Assembly: GCA_030323885.1 (NCBI GenBank)
Contig: CM059198.1
Coordinates: forward strand, 63,328,917-63,392,916
DNA length: 64,000 nucleotides
Direction: 5' to 3'
Source of the DNA: Branchipolynoe longqiensis
Lineage: Eukaryota; Annelida; Polychaeta; Phyllodocida; Polynoidae
Within the stretch, counting starts at the first letter, position 1; each line of letters opens with the position of its first letter. A program made the translations under genes and the position numbers. Positions 43,169 through 53,159 of the stretch are shown here, in pieces. The notes under the pieces are model-generated. The model was not told the DNA's origin and made no database searches. It saw only the letters and a list, made by a program, of their open reading frames with translations.

Positions 43169-43407
43169 TCTACTTATCAGTTCAAAAGTTGTGGGTGAAT
43201 ATAAAGACGTATTTGAAGATTACATTTTGTTTCTTTAATTAAGAATTGATGTGTTCATTTTATTTACTCAGCCTTTCTCCACTTTTTCTAACGGGTTGTT
43301 CTTCACCTCTACTGTAGGTTTGGGGGGAATCTTTTATCTACGGTCCACCAGCCAGTGAGTGGGTGAATAATAGACGGGATTACCATTCCGACTGCGCATG
43401 CGCTGCC

Positions 43408-43459
43408 CGTCCTGATATGACCTTAGATGTTGCTAGGACGTAAAGCAACAACAACAAAC
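43408..43459 (+). mobile_element. Severely 5'-truncated SINE-A with 12-bp TSD
   Basis: Only CCCGTCCTGATATGACCTTA through 'acaacaacaaaca', between two copies of GCGCATGCGCTG. The rep-1 copy at 4686 shows the empty site. The truncation pattern is what abortive LINE-driven insertion gives. Confidence 0.85.
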
Positions 43460-43862
43460 AGCGCATGCGCTGAAAACGGCGCTGGCAGCAAAGCAAAGGC
43501 ATACGGTCATTGAGTTTGCCGATACGCGTAGGGCAAAACTTCAATTGTATTCAAAATTAATTTTTAAAAACATAACTATTTGGCACAAACATGGATGGAT
43601 GGAAGCAATATAATAATATAGTGAATACGTTTAACACACAACTCTCCATAATTAGGCATTTTGAGCTAAGAAACATACAATTTCAGTCACTTTACAGGCT
43701 GATATTTACATCAGCATTGACTAGACAAGTCATTCTTGTTCTAAATATTAAAATGTCAAATCTGTCAACAAAAACTTAATTCAAAGAAATATATAACCAA
43801 TATCTGATTAACCCTACTCATTTTCTAGTTCTACATATGTCATCAACCATATGATATAAATA

Positions 43863-43909
43863 AAAACATGAATAAAATAAGTCAGTTTTACTTATTTTAT
43901 TCATGTTTT
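43863..43909. repeat. Perfect 20-bp hairpin in rep-1 copy 2
   Basis: AAAACATGAATAAAATAAGT, 7-base loop, exact reverse complement. Absent from rep-1 copy 1, where 'catgaataaaatgagtaaaa' runs on without inversion. Confidence 0.9.
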
Positions 43910-43942
43910 CATGCTCTAGCACTAGTAGTCTGAGCGCCCAGA

Positions 43943-44358
43943 TGGCAAAAACGTGGGTGCATTATGAGTGTAATAAACAATGTTTTTGGACACTTTGATT
44001 ATTGTTTTTTTTATGTATATATAGTAAAACCCCGTTAAACCAAGCTTGGTTAACCCAAACGATCGTGTAATCAAAACGTTTTTCGGTGGCCCGGCAAAAT
44101 ACTACAATTTATAATATAAAAAAGTTGGTGGGGTCTCAGATGACCTTATAACCAAATGAAAGTTTGGTTTACCCATACTGGAATTGGCTTGGGGTCTGAA
44201 CATTTTCTTTGGATTAACCGATAGTTCGGAATAACCGACTTTGGTTTAACCAACTTTTTGTATATGATAAATAGTAGTATGTTGCCGGGCCGCCAAAAAA
44301 AAGTGTGGATTAACCGATCGTTTGGTTTAACCGAGCTTGGTTTAACGGGGTTATACTG
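43943..44358. mobile_element. pogo-2, outer left end missing
   Basis: Extension 'aaaacgtgggtgcattatga', inner end AGTAAAACCCCGTTAAACCA at 44023, right end TTTAACGGGGTTATACTG with TA after it. Confidence 0.8.
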
Positions 44359-44610
44359 TACTTAGGTTTCAGCCGGTGTCTTTGTATTTCTGGATAGATT
44401 GCAGCTATGGACTTTTAGTAACGAGACATCAGGCAGTGAGCCGATGAAGCAGCAACTGGCATTTTCGTTAATTGATGTCCCCACCCCCCACCCCCGCCTC
44501 CCCCTCCCCCTTCCCCCGTCTGCGTCTCTCCCCCGCTGGCGCTAATTGTGTTTAAAACTAATTAGATTAAATTCCAGCCGCTCAGCTCTTCTTCTTGGAG
44601 TCGCAGTGGG

Positions 44611-45240
44611 GAGCGGCGACAGGGTGGGTAGGGGGGGGGGGGGGGGTGTACTGGTTCCCAACATCACTATGTGGGGGGAAGTTGGAAGGGGGGGGGGGCG
44701 GGGGTTCGGAGGGGACCATTGTGTGTTGTGTGGGGAGGGAAAGGGTTGAGGAGTATGGTGGGGGGAAGTGGGGGATATTGGGGAGAGGATTCATTTGTGT
44801 GTGTTTGAGGGGGTGGTTGAGGAATAATGTGGGGGAAGTGGGGGGGGGGGTCGGAGGGACTTTATTGTGTGTGTGTGAGGGGAGGGTGTAGAGTTAGAAT
44901 GTGGGGGAAGTGGGGGGGGGGATTCGGAGAGGACTCTTTGTGTGTGTGTGAGGGGAGGTTGAGGAATAACGTGGGGGTGGTTTGGGAAAGGACTCTTTGT
45001 GTGTGTGATTGGGGGGGAGAGGGTTGAGGAGTAGTGTGTTGTGGTGGGTTGTGTGTGCCGGAGGGGAGGCAGTGTGTGGGGGGAGGGAGGGGAGAGTAGG
45101 TGCGGCGTGGGTGGAAGTGGGGTCTGTATGTATGAAAGGCACTCGATGTGTGTGTGTGTAGGAGGGGGGTGATGGGGGGGGGGGGAGTGGGTACGGTGTG
45201 GGGGGAGTAGGGTGTGTATGTATGAAGGGTGTGACTGTGT
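44611..45240. repeat. About 71-bp G-rich minisatellite
   Basis: 'gtgggggaagtgggg' at 44829 and 44900, with poly-G and 'ttgtgtgtgtgtgaggggag' in each unit. Strong G/C strand asymmetry and many G-runs suited to G-quadruplexes. Confidence 0.85.
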
Positions 45241-45245
45241 GGGGC

Positions 45246-45375
45246 ATCATGTCATGGTGCTGGCAGCTTGATTTCCCGGTGAGGCAGCACAATAAAGTCA
45301 CCAAGAGTGCGCACTGTCACAAGTCGGTGCCCATCCTTGTATGGCCTAGGGTCTTGTGTAAAAACTCCACCAACT
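45246..45375 (+). mobile_element. SINE-A 3' fragment within G-rich DNA
   Basis: 'tcatggtgctggcagcttga' to 'aaaaactccaccaac'. Confidence 0.75.
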
Positions 45376-46067
45376 ACCCAGCCTCCCGCAGCCCTCTCAG
45401 AGGACTGTGGTTGGGCTCTTAGCCTGCCTTTTTCCCCTCCACCCCCCACCCCCACCCCCACCCCCAAGGTGTGTGGTGTGTGTGGACAGGGGTGTGAAGT
45501 GTTAGGGGGAAGGGTGGTGTGTGTCAGGAGGGTGTTGAGGTGTAAGTGGGTGTTTTTTGTGTTATGCGTGGGTTGATGTGTGTGGGTGGGGTTATGCCAG
45601 TAGGGAAGTGTGTGGGGGCGGGGGGGTGAGGAGGTGAGGTTGAAAGTATGTGTGTGTGTGAGGAGGGAAATTACAGTGTGGGCTCTCGGACTCTTGGGTG
45701 GTTTGTAACCTTGCCGCTTCCAAGCTGCAGCAATATAGAACGGCATCGATAAATCGGTCTGTTCTTGGAATGAAGATTTAACTTCATTTGGGGTAGTTGT
45801 AGAAGTGGGGGGTACTTTACAACAATAACGATGAGGCGTTGGATCGGTACTGGATCATCGGTCCAATTCTAGCTGTGCACTTGCATCCACTAGATGACGG
45901 TTCAGGAAGAAGAGACAGGAAAAGGTGGGATCTGCAGGCAAGAACAATGTGGAACAGTGAAAAAGGAACAGGGCCCCACCCAAGCAAACAACTCCCTCGA
46001 TATGGGGGAGGAGTAAGCCCAGGAGAAAAAGAAAAGAAAAGGGTAGTATAGAGGAAAGAGAAATGAG
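45376..46067. other. GT/C-rich sequence then unassigned stretch
   Basis: 45437-45680 is low-complexity. A 70-codon frame at 45839-46051 (starts MDRYWIIGPILAVHL) has no motif I recognise. Confidence 0.3.
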
Positions 46068-46285
46068 AGTTGAGTCAAAGGGCCGTGGTTCCTTGCTCTG
46101 TGGTGACTGGTTGGCGAGCTGGAGACATAGACAGAGTAAGAGGTAGAAAGTGAAATGCCGGCCGGCTCTCCTTTCTGGAACTCTTTTCAGACATTATCAA
46201 GGAGGTGAGGGGCCGGCGCAGAGAAGATAGAAGAGGTGTGGATGAAGTGCGGTCTGGACACCAAGTGAACGATGTGGGTGTGGTG
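46068..46285 (+). repeat. rep-4, copy 2
   Basis: 'agacagagtaagaggtagaa', 'gtggatgaagtgcggtc'; partner of 37616-37851. Confidence 0.75.
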
Positions 46286-46419
46286 TGGTGTGTTAGGCTG
46301 ACGTGTGTCTGGGGGGAGGGGGGGAGGCGTGGGAGTTGTCAGGAGGATAGTTGCAGTGTAAGTGGGTCGTGTATTAGGAAGCCAGTTGATATGTGTGTTT
46401 GGGTGTGTGGCATGTCAGG

Positions 46420-46757
46420 TTTGTTTATTTGTTATTTTACATCCTACCATCATCTACATTCATATCAGGATCGTTACCGACTTGGGACATTATCCACTCG
46501 TGGCAGTTTTATAGTGCTGCCCCAGTGGGAGACCAGGCCACAAGCACCCTGACCCAATATCCCACATGGTCACATTATCCTGACACTGAGCCAACCAGTC
46601 CTTGTCCTCTCAACCTACTAATGCCAAGCGCCAGGCCAGGTAGCGACAACAAACTATTTTTATAAATCATTGGTTTGACTTGGCCGCGATATAAACTTCG
46701 GACCTTCAACATGGGAAGCATGTGGTCCACCAATATGCACAGATGGTCTGGTCAAGG
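46420..46757 (-). mobile_element. SINE-A, diverged full-length copy
   Basis: Tail 'tttgtttatttgttatttta', head 'tatgcacagatggtctggt'. Confidence 0.8.
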
Positions 46758-46795
46758 CATGGGGGGGGGGGGAGAAGTGAGAATAGGATTAGTTA

Positions 46796-47044
46796 GGCGG
46801 TGGTAAACCACTCCCTTGTGGTACAGGTTCTTGACATAACCGAATGCTAAGGGAGAAAACCCTAACAGAAAACCATGTCACTGTGGCAGCATTAAGGGCG
46901 GTTGATGTATGGAACTCAAATAGTTTTGCGCCTGTCTGGACATGTTCTTGCTGGTGTGAAACCTCTATTTGCTCCCCGAGAGAGTGCCGCTGGTAACTTG
47001 CAAAAGCCAGCAGCACTTCAACACTTTTGCAGGCAGCTTTCATG
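46796..47044 (-). repeat. rep-2, copy 2
   Basis: Reverse of 287-560. Directly followed by a LINE 3' end at 47045. Confidence 0.75.
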
Positions 47045-47140
47045 AAATATCACTCTCACAGCAGAGAGCTAAATGGAGAGCAGCAGTCAAGTAATGAAAG
47101 CAGTGTTTGTCGCATTGCGACCGACAGCATGATGATGATG
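47045..47140 (+). mobile_element. 3' end of a LINE with (ATG)n tail, copy 1
   Basis: 'cactctcacagcagagagct'..'gaccgacagcatgatgatga', the same 3' end as the insertion at 50724-50909. Its frame reads SLTAESxMESSSQV-like and is diverged. Confidence 0.75.
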
Positions 47141-47153
47141 AGGTGGTGGTGAA

Positions 47154-47475
47154 ACCGAGCGCGGTGGCATAATCGGTAGAGCTCGGGCCTCACGTGTGGA
47201 TGGTGGGGAGTTTGGTTCCCAGTCGAGTCAAACCAATGACTTATCAAATTTATACTTGCCGCTTCCTAGCCTGGCGCTCAGCATTAATAGGATAGGGCAA
47301 GGAATGAGTAGTGTCAGGATAATGTGAATGAGTGCGATATCGGGTCATGGTGTTGGCAGCCTGATTTCCCAGTGGGGCAGCACTATAAAATTGCCATGAG
47401 TGGGCACTTGTCACAAGTCGGTCCGCGTCCTGATATGACATTACATGTTGCTAGCGTAAAGCAATAAAAACAAAA
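47154..47475 (+). mobile_element. SINE-A (A2 head), full-length
   Basis: ACCGAGCGCGGTGGCATAAT to 'gctagcgtaaagcaataaaa'. Confidence 0.85.
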
Positions 47476-47495
47476 GTTAGGTGGTGGGTGGGGTT

Positions 47496-47533
47496 ATTTG
47501 TTGGTTGTTAGTTGTTAGTTGTTAGTTGTTAGT
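47496..47533. repeat. (GTTAGTT)n short repeat
   Basis: Five tandem copies of TTGTTAG. Confidence 0.85.
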
Positions 47534-47827
47534 GAGGAGGGGCTGTGCGCATGGTTTGTATGTGTAGGTGTAGGTGTGGGTCGGGGTGGGAGAGGGGGGG
47601 GGGAGGCTTGATAAGATTAGATAAGGAAGCAGCCTGAATGGCGGGCTGGTGCGTGCTCCTTGTTTGTGGAGCTCTCCCCGGCCGCCATATTGAATCTGGG
47701 CATTATGCTCACACTCGGCACTGCGTTCAGTCACGTGACATCCCATTACATTAATCTGCTTTGGCTATAAATTTATCAGTCGAATTCAATGAAGCCATAT
47801 TCAGGACGATGGGATATTTGGCAAGAT

Positions 47828-48245
47828 TGGTTTGTTGTTGGGAGTTTTAAGTCCTGGCAACATCTAAGGTCATATCAGAACGGGTACCAACTTGTGACAG
47901 CGCGTACTTATGGCGACTTTTAGGCCTGCTCCACTGGGAAATCAGACCACCAGCATCATGAATCGGTAGAGTGCAGACCTCCCATATGGAAGGTTGGGAG
48001 TTCAATTCCCGGTCGAGACAAACGAATGACTTATGAAATTGATACTTGTCGCTTCCTAGCCAGGTGCTCTGCATCATTAGGATACGGCAAGGACTGGTTA
48101 GCTTAGTGTCAGGATAATCTGACTGACTGGGAGATCAAGTCCTGGTGCTGGCGGCCGGGTCTCCCAATGGGGCAGTACTAAAACGTCACCATGAGTGCAC
48201 ACCATCACAATTTGGTAGGACGTAAAACTCCAACAGCCAATCAAC
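47828..48245. mobile_element. Inverted pair of SINE-A copies
   Basis: Minus copy 47828-47960 (tail and half body) meets a plus copy (47961-48245) that starts in mid-head at 'aatcggtagagtgcagacct'. The outer arms can pair over about 130 bp. Confidence 0.75.
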
Positions 48246-48408
48246 CGACAGCCATATCTAAATCCGAGCAAAAACTGCTTCAATTAGGAAGTAGATGTGG
48301 GCTAGAGGTTCCACTGTGCAATATTGATCTATATTAGAGTAGAGTTGGCCAATTAGCAGAGGATGCAGACATACAGGATGGCGACCCCAGAATACTCCTG
48401 ATTCCAAT

Positions 48409-49460
48409 TTTAAAGTTTCATAGTCCGATGGTTTTGAATTTCTGGTATTTTCTGGGATAAATATATTAGCTTGATACTTTAGTTTGAAGTAACTTTTATT
48501 TTAAATGGCTACTTTTGAGATTTTTGAAGTGCAAATATGCCAAATTAATTTTGGCAAGCATGCCAAAACTCTGACACCATAGCCTTCTGCAGTAACATAT
48601 TCGATTAAATTGCCTCACACTTCCCTTCTATGTGGCCGTAAATGCTTAATCAGTGTACCAGTATCTAAAGGCCCTGTCACACTATGGCATATGGCGGGAG
48701 CGTATTGAAAACCTACATAGGTCCTGTGCGTGCCGGCCTATGATGACATTTGGTGACCTTTCGGCTGGTTTTGAGCGTATGTGGAACCTACGAGGAGCGT
48801 TTGAGGAGCGTATGGGAGCGTGCTGTGACATTTTTTGACAGTTTTGATTGGCATGTGGAGCGTACGAGTAGCGTACGAGTAGCATACGCATAACGTATGC
48901 GCATATGAGTAGCATGCATATGCTGTGCATACGCTGTGCATACGCTAGGAGTACGCTCCCATACGTAACTCATAGGTTATGCGTACGCTACATACGCTAG
49001 AGATACGCCGGTGACACAAGTTGAGCATATGAAAAACCTATGCCGGCATACCCCTAGCGTACGAGGAGCGTATGCCGGCGTATGAGGAGCATATGTCGGC
49101 GTATGAGTAGCGTATGGGCCATACACCCTCATAGGTCGAGATTTTTTGAGCATGCACAAACAAATTTGGACGGACGGATTTATGAAAGCGTATGGCAGCG
49201 TATGCCTCATACGCTTCACATAAGCCTCACCTGGCGGTGTATGAGTAGCGTATGAGTAGCGTATGAGCAGCGTATGAGTAGCGTATGAGTAGCATATACG
49301 GCGTATGCCGACGTATATGACGTAATGCGCCTACGCCGCCATACGCTCCCGCCATACGCCGTAATGTGACAGCCCCTTAAGTTAGATATGTAGAATCAAA
49401 TCTTGATAATAGATTTTGTTTTGAAAATTTGATGTTTTCATCTGGACTATGCAGCTTTAA
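48409..49460. mobile_element. MITE-1 holding a WAP-a
   Basis: Left arm 48409-48668, right arm 49378-49460. The break is in 'accagtatctaagttagata', which is intact in other MITE-1 copies (for example 49775). Confidence 0.9.
48669..49377. mobile_element. WAP-a with GCGTATG words, TAA TSD proved by empty site
   Basis: AGGCCCTGTCACACTATGGC to GCCGTAATGTGACAGCCCCT with TAA at 48666-48668 and 49378-49380. The interior has GAGTAGCGTATG words in one arm and CATACGCT words in the other. Longest WAP-a copy with a single pair of termini. Confidence 0.92.
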
Positions 49461-50020
49461 TCTACATTATTTAATCAATTGTTTATTTGAAAGTAGCGGG
49501 TAAATATAAATGAGTTTGGTTCATATATTAAAGTTGCATAGTCCGATGCTTTTGAGTTTCAGGAATTTTCTGAGATAACCTACCTTACTTTAGTTTGAAG
49601 TAACTTTTATTTTAAATGTCTAACTTTGGAGATATTTGAAGTACAACCATGCCAAATTAATTGTGGCAAGCATGCCAACACTCTGTCACCACAGGCTTCA
49701 GCTGTAACAGGTTCTCTTAAATTGCATGGGTATTTCCTTCAATGTGGTCACAAATGTTTAATAAGTGCACCAGTATCTAAGTTAGATATGTTTAATCTAA
49801 TCTAGATAGTTGTTTTGGTTTTGGTTTTGAAAAGTTGATGCTTTATTATGTTTAATCTAATCTAGATAGTTGTTTTGGTTTTGGTTTTGAAAAGTTGATG
49901 CTTTATCGGAGTATGCAGCTTTAAGAATTCATGTTGTAACTTGTAATTTTATTTACCCAGCCTTCAGACACTTGTTAATTGGTTGTTCGGCAGCCCTGTC
50001 TCATAGACAATGCTGCGGGA
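49461..50020. mobile_element. MITE-2-like relic with MITE-1 inserted
   Basis: 'gaaagtagcgggtaaatata' and later 'tttacccagccttcagacac' match the interior of MITE-2 and its relative at 43185-43340. MITE-1 (49528-49924) lies in the middle and holds a perfect 60-bp tandem duplication (49787-49904). Confidence 0.65.
49528..49924. mobile_element. MITE-1 with internal 60-bp tandem duplication
   Basis: TAAAGTTGCATAGTCCGATG to 'tcggagtatgcagctttaa'. 'tatgtttaatctaatctaga'..'gatgctttat' occurs twice in a row. Confidence 0.85.
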
Positions 50021-50033
50021 GTAACTAGAGTAA

Positions 50034-50381
50034 AGTCCCAGTCACACTATGGCTTGTGACCATTTAGTGACCACTTTGGACCATAGAATCTACAGTCACT
50101 GAATACCTCATTGTGACCAAAGCAATGGTCACTGACTGCCAGGCAACCATTTTGGTTGCAATGAGGGTTTTACTTCAGTATCTGCAACCTCCTTCACCAA
50201 AATGATCGCAAGTAGATCGGCGACCAGCACGGACCATATTGAAACCACTTGAGACCATTTTGTGACCATTTTGCGACCATTTGTTACCTCTTTGTGACAA
50301 CTTGTGACCTCTTTGTGATTACCCCTTTTTGTCATCGCAAAGTGGTCGCAAGCGGTCACAAGCAATAGTGTGACTGGGGTA
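50034..50381. mobile_element. WAP-b with GTGACCATTTTG words
   Basis: AGTCCCAGTCACACTATGGC to CAATAGTGTGACTGGGGTA, preceded by TAA and followed by TTA two bases on. Words such as TTGTGACCA, TTTGCGACCA and GGTCGCAA are arrayed in both arms; central hairpin around 'ggttgcaatgagg' and 'ctgcaacctcc'. Confidence 0.8.
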
Positions 50382-50470
50382 TTAGGTGAGGCCTCTCTAG
50401 TTAAATCAAGGCGCTCAATGTGGTTTCTCTTCTCTGTTTTTACTAACCATGTTTTTGTTTTTATTACAGG

Positions 50471-50515
50471 TGAGTTTTCTTTTGGAAGTTACAATAAAAT
50501 CATCTCCAATTACCA
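50471..50515 (+). other. Candidate small exon (low confidence)
   Basis: A strong acceptor-like TTTTTGTTTTTATTACAG ends at 50470. A donor-like A|GTAAGTAT follows at about 50516. The 45 bases between are open and read VSFLLEVTIKSSPIT. No homology is recognised and chance is likely. Confidence 0.15.
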
Positions 50516-50559
50516 GTAAGTATCATTGTAGGTCGTCTGAACGGTCAATCCATATTTAA

Positions 50560-51831
50560 CCTGGTGGCATTGCCCCCAGATTGCCCCCACATTGCCCCCA
50601 CATTGCCCCCCACATTTCCCCCACATTGCCCCCACATTACCCTTCCATTGCTCCCTCATTGCCTGCACATTGTCCCTCACATTTACCCCCACATTTCTGA
50701 AATAGTGCATACACAATATCATTCATCATCATCATCATGCTGTCGGTCGCGATGTGACAAAGACTGCTTTCATTACTTGACTGTCGCTCTCCATTTAGCT
50801 CTGTGCTGTGAGAGTGATGTCCATGAGTTGGTCTTCATATCTCTCAGCTTCAGCTTTCTCTTGATGGTATCCTTGAACCGGAGACGAGGGTGCCCACTCT
50901 TTCTGTGTCACACAATATCATTACACCCACATTATCCCCACATTATCCTCCCATTACCCCACATTGCCCACATTACCCCAACATTAGCCCTACATTGACT
51001 CACTTGACCCCCACATTACCCCCACATCACTTCCACATTACTCCCACATTGTCCGCGACATTAACCCCCACATTTCTGGAATTGTGTCCACCCATTTACC
51101 CACACCACAACCACACTACTCCCACATTACATTCACATTACCCCCACATTGTCCCCAACCATTACCCCTACATTTCTGGAATAGTGTCCATACATTTTCT
51201 CACATTACCCCTACATTATCTTCACATTGCCTCAACATTAACCCCCACATTTCTGAAATTGTGTCCACCCATTTACCCACATCGCCACCACACTACGCCC
51301 ACATTACATTCACATTACCCCCACATTGTCCCCAACCATTACCCCTACATTTCTGGAATAGTGTCCGTACATTTGCCCAAATTACCCCTACATTATCTTC
51401 ACATTGCCTCAACATTTACCCACAAATTTCTGAAATTGTGTCCACCTTTTTATCCATATTATCCCCACATTACCCCCACATTATGCTACATACCTCCACA
51501 TTATATCACATTACCTCCACATTTTCCCAGACATTTGCCCCCACATTTCTGAAATTGTGTCCCCCCTTTTATCCATATTATCCGCACATTACCCCCACAT
51601 TACCGCTACATACCTCCACATTATAGCACATTACCTCCACATTATAGCACATTACCTCCACATTTTCCCAGACATTTACCCCCACATTTCTGCAATATTG
51701 TCCACCCATTTACCCGGAGTATTCCCACATATTCCAAACATCACCCCCACATTACCACACATCACCCCCACATTACCACCACATTACCCATACTTTACTC
51801 CCAAATTGTCCCCACATTGCCCACATATTCC
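50560..51831. repeat. CCCCCACATTAC minisatellite with 178-180-bp higher-order unit
   Basis: 12-bp units CCCCCACATTAC. The marker CATTTCTGAAATTGTGTCC/CATTTCTGGAATAGTGTCC recurs at 51070, 51247 and 51425 and at 51171 and 51351, giving a higher-order period near 180 bp. Frames over it encode H-Y-P-H-I-T-P-T-L repeats and are not genes. Confidence 0.9.
50724..50909 (-). pseudogene. 5'-truncated LINE (pol C-terminus) in the minisatellite, 13-bp TSD
   Basis: Flanked by ACACAATATCATT at 50711-50723 and 50910-50922. On the minus strand it reads GHPRLRFKDTIKRKLKLRD, ..SWTSLSQHRAKWRATVK, then a stop, a short 3' UTR and an ATG-repeat tail. RFKDTIKRxLK and WxSLxQxRxxWR are typical of the extreme C-terminus of non-LTR retrotransposon pol. 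The clade cannot be fixed from this piece. Confidence 0.85.
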
Positions 51832-52142
51832 ACCGGACGCAATGGCCGAATTGGTAGAGTGTGGGCTTCTCATGCAGAATATCAGGAGTTTGAAACCCAG
51901 CCAAGTCAAACCAATGACTTAGCAAATTTATGCTTGGCGCTACCTAGCCTGGCAATCAGCATTACTAGGATAGGGCATGGACTGGTTAGCTCAGATTCAG
52001 GATAATGTGAATGAGTGGGAAATTGGGTATATGGTGCTGGCAGCCTGGTCTCCCAGTAGGGCAGCACTATGAAGTCACAAGTCGGTGTTCATCCTTATAT
52101 GACTTTAGATGTTGCCAGGTTGTAAAACCCCAACACACAAAC
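51832..52142 (+). mobile_element. SINE-A (A2-like head), full-length with TSD
   Basis: Starts ACCGGACGCAATGGCCGAAT and ends 'accccaacacacaaa'. Flanks CCACATATTCC (left) and CCACGTATTCC (right). Confidence 0.85.
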
Positions 52143-52171
52143 CCACGTATTCCCTCCTCATGTTTTCCGCT

Positions 52172-52446
52172 AGGTAGATCGTGGGATTCGAACCCTGGTA
52201 CTGTCAAAACCATATACATGTCGCTTCCTACCATAGCGCTTGGCATTATTAGGATAGGGCAACGACTGGTTGGCTCAGTGTCAGGATAATGTGCCTGACT
52301 GGGATATGAGGTCATGGTGCTTGTGGCATGGTCTCCCAGTGGGGCAGTGCTATAAAGTCATCATGAGTATGAACTGTCACAAGTCGGTATCCATCCTGAT
52401 ATGACCTTAGATTTTTCTAGGACCTAGAACTCCACCAACCAACTAA
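52172..52446 (+). mobile_element. SINE-A without A box
   Basis: Starts 'ctaggtagatcgtgggattc' and ends 'ctagaactccaccaaccaac'. Confidence 0.8.
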
Positions 52447-52689
52447 CCATATTTCCAACATATTAGTTATTACCCCTCCTAATTTGCATAATCCTGTTTC
52501 CAGAAAACCCATGAAAAATAAAGAGTGAGAGAACATTTACAAAAGGGGTGGGTGGAAAATAGCACCGTACAACTCTGTCACCATCAGGCCTCTGCTCTCT
52601 GAAGTCTGCAACCTGAATCTTGATCGATTACATATGTTTCACCTGATTGTGAGAAGAAAAAAGCAAAGTGTATGTTAGGGTTAAGGCAC

Positions 52690-52865
52690 TTATAAAAAGT
52701 GCAATTAATATTTTTTAAATAATATAAAAAATAATATAAACAGAATAATATAAAAAAGAATATAAAAAAGAATATTAAAAAAGAATATAAAAAAGAATAT
52801 AAAAAAGAATATAAAAAAGAATATAAAAAAGAATATAAAAAAGAATATTTAAAAAATAAATAAAA
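52690..52865. repeat. (AATATAAAAAAG)n minisatellite
   Basis: Near-perfect 12-bp repeats; the minus frame gives repeated F-L-Y-S. Confidence 0.92.
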
Positions 52866-53155
52866 TAAAATAAAAACACCGCAGACAATGTTGATTAAAA
52901 AGACAAGAGAGACTTCTCCGCTGAAGGTCACCCGACACACCACCCCTACCTCGCACAAACACCCGTCTAGAGTTTAAAGGAAAACAAAATTAATTACAAA
53001 AATAACTGCTTGTTGATTTTCAAACGCGGGCTTTTTTTTCTCTCGCCCTTTTCAACCTATCTAAATGATTACAAGGAAAAAGAGTCACAATTAATGAGTT
53101 GGAATCCTTCCTCCGTGAAGATCGAGCGGGGTGGGTAGGATACATGAATACATGT
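52866..53155. other. Unassigned stretch
   Basis: No feature seen. Confidence 0.35.
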
Positions 53156-53159
53156 TTAT

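Larger units (their letters stand above)
42348..43340 (+). mobile_element. MITE-2 relative, 8/9 TSD, with nested insertions
   Basis: TAGATAAAAGATTCACCGCT to GGGGGGAATCTTTTATCTA, flanked by TGGTCCACC (42339-42347) and CGGTCCACC (43341-43349). It contains a SINE-A tail (about 42378-42440) and a MITE-1 (42836-43168). Confidence 0.8.
43374..43942 (+). repeat. rep-1, copy 2, interrupted by a SINE tail
   Basis: Parallels 4686-5170. Interrupted at 43408-43459 by a SINE-A tail, and carries a new inverted duplication at 43863-43909. Confidence 0.8.

Noticed and set aside
45839..46051. 70-codon frame with basic segment
   Set aside because: No recognised motif, no second copy and no splice context; not enough for a gene call.
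50564..51922. Frames of 121-220 codons rich in His, Pro and Tyr
   Set aside because: Translation of CCCCCACATTAC repeats; the frame changes with indels and no domain is present.
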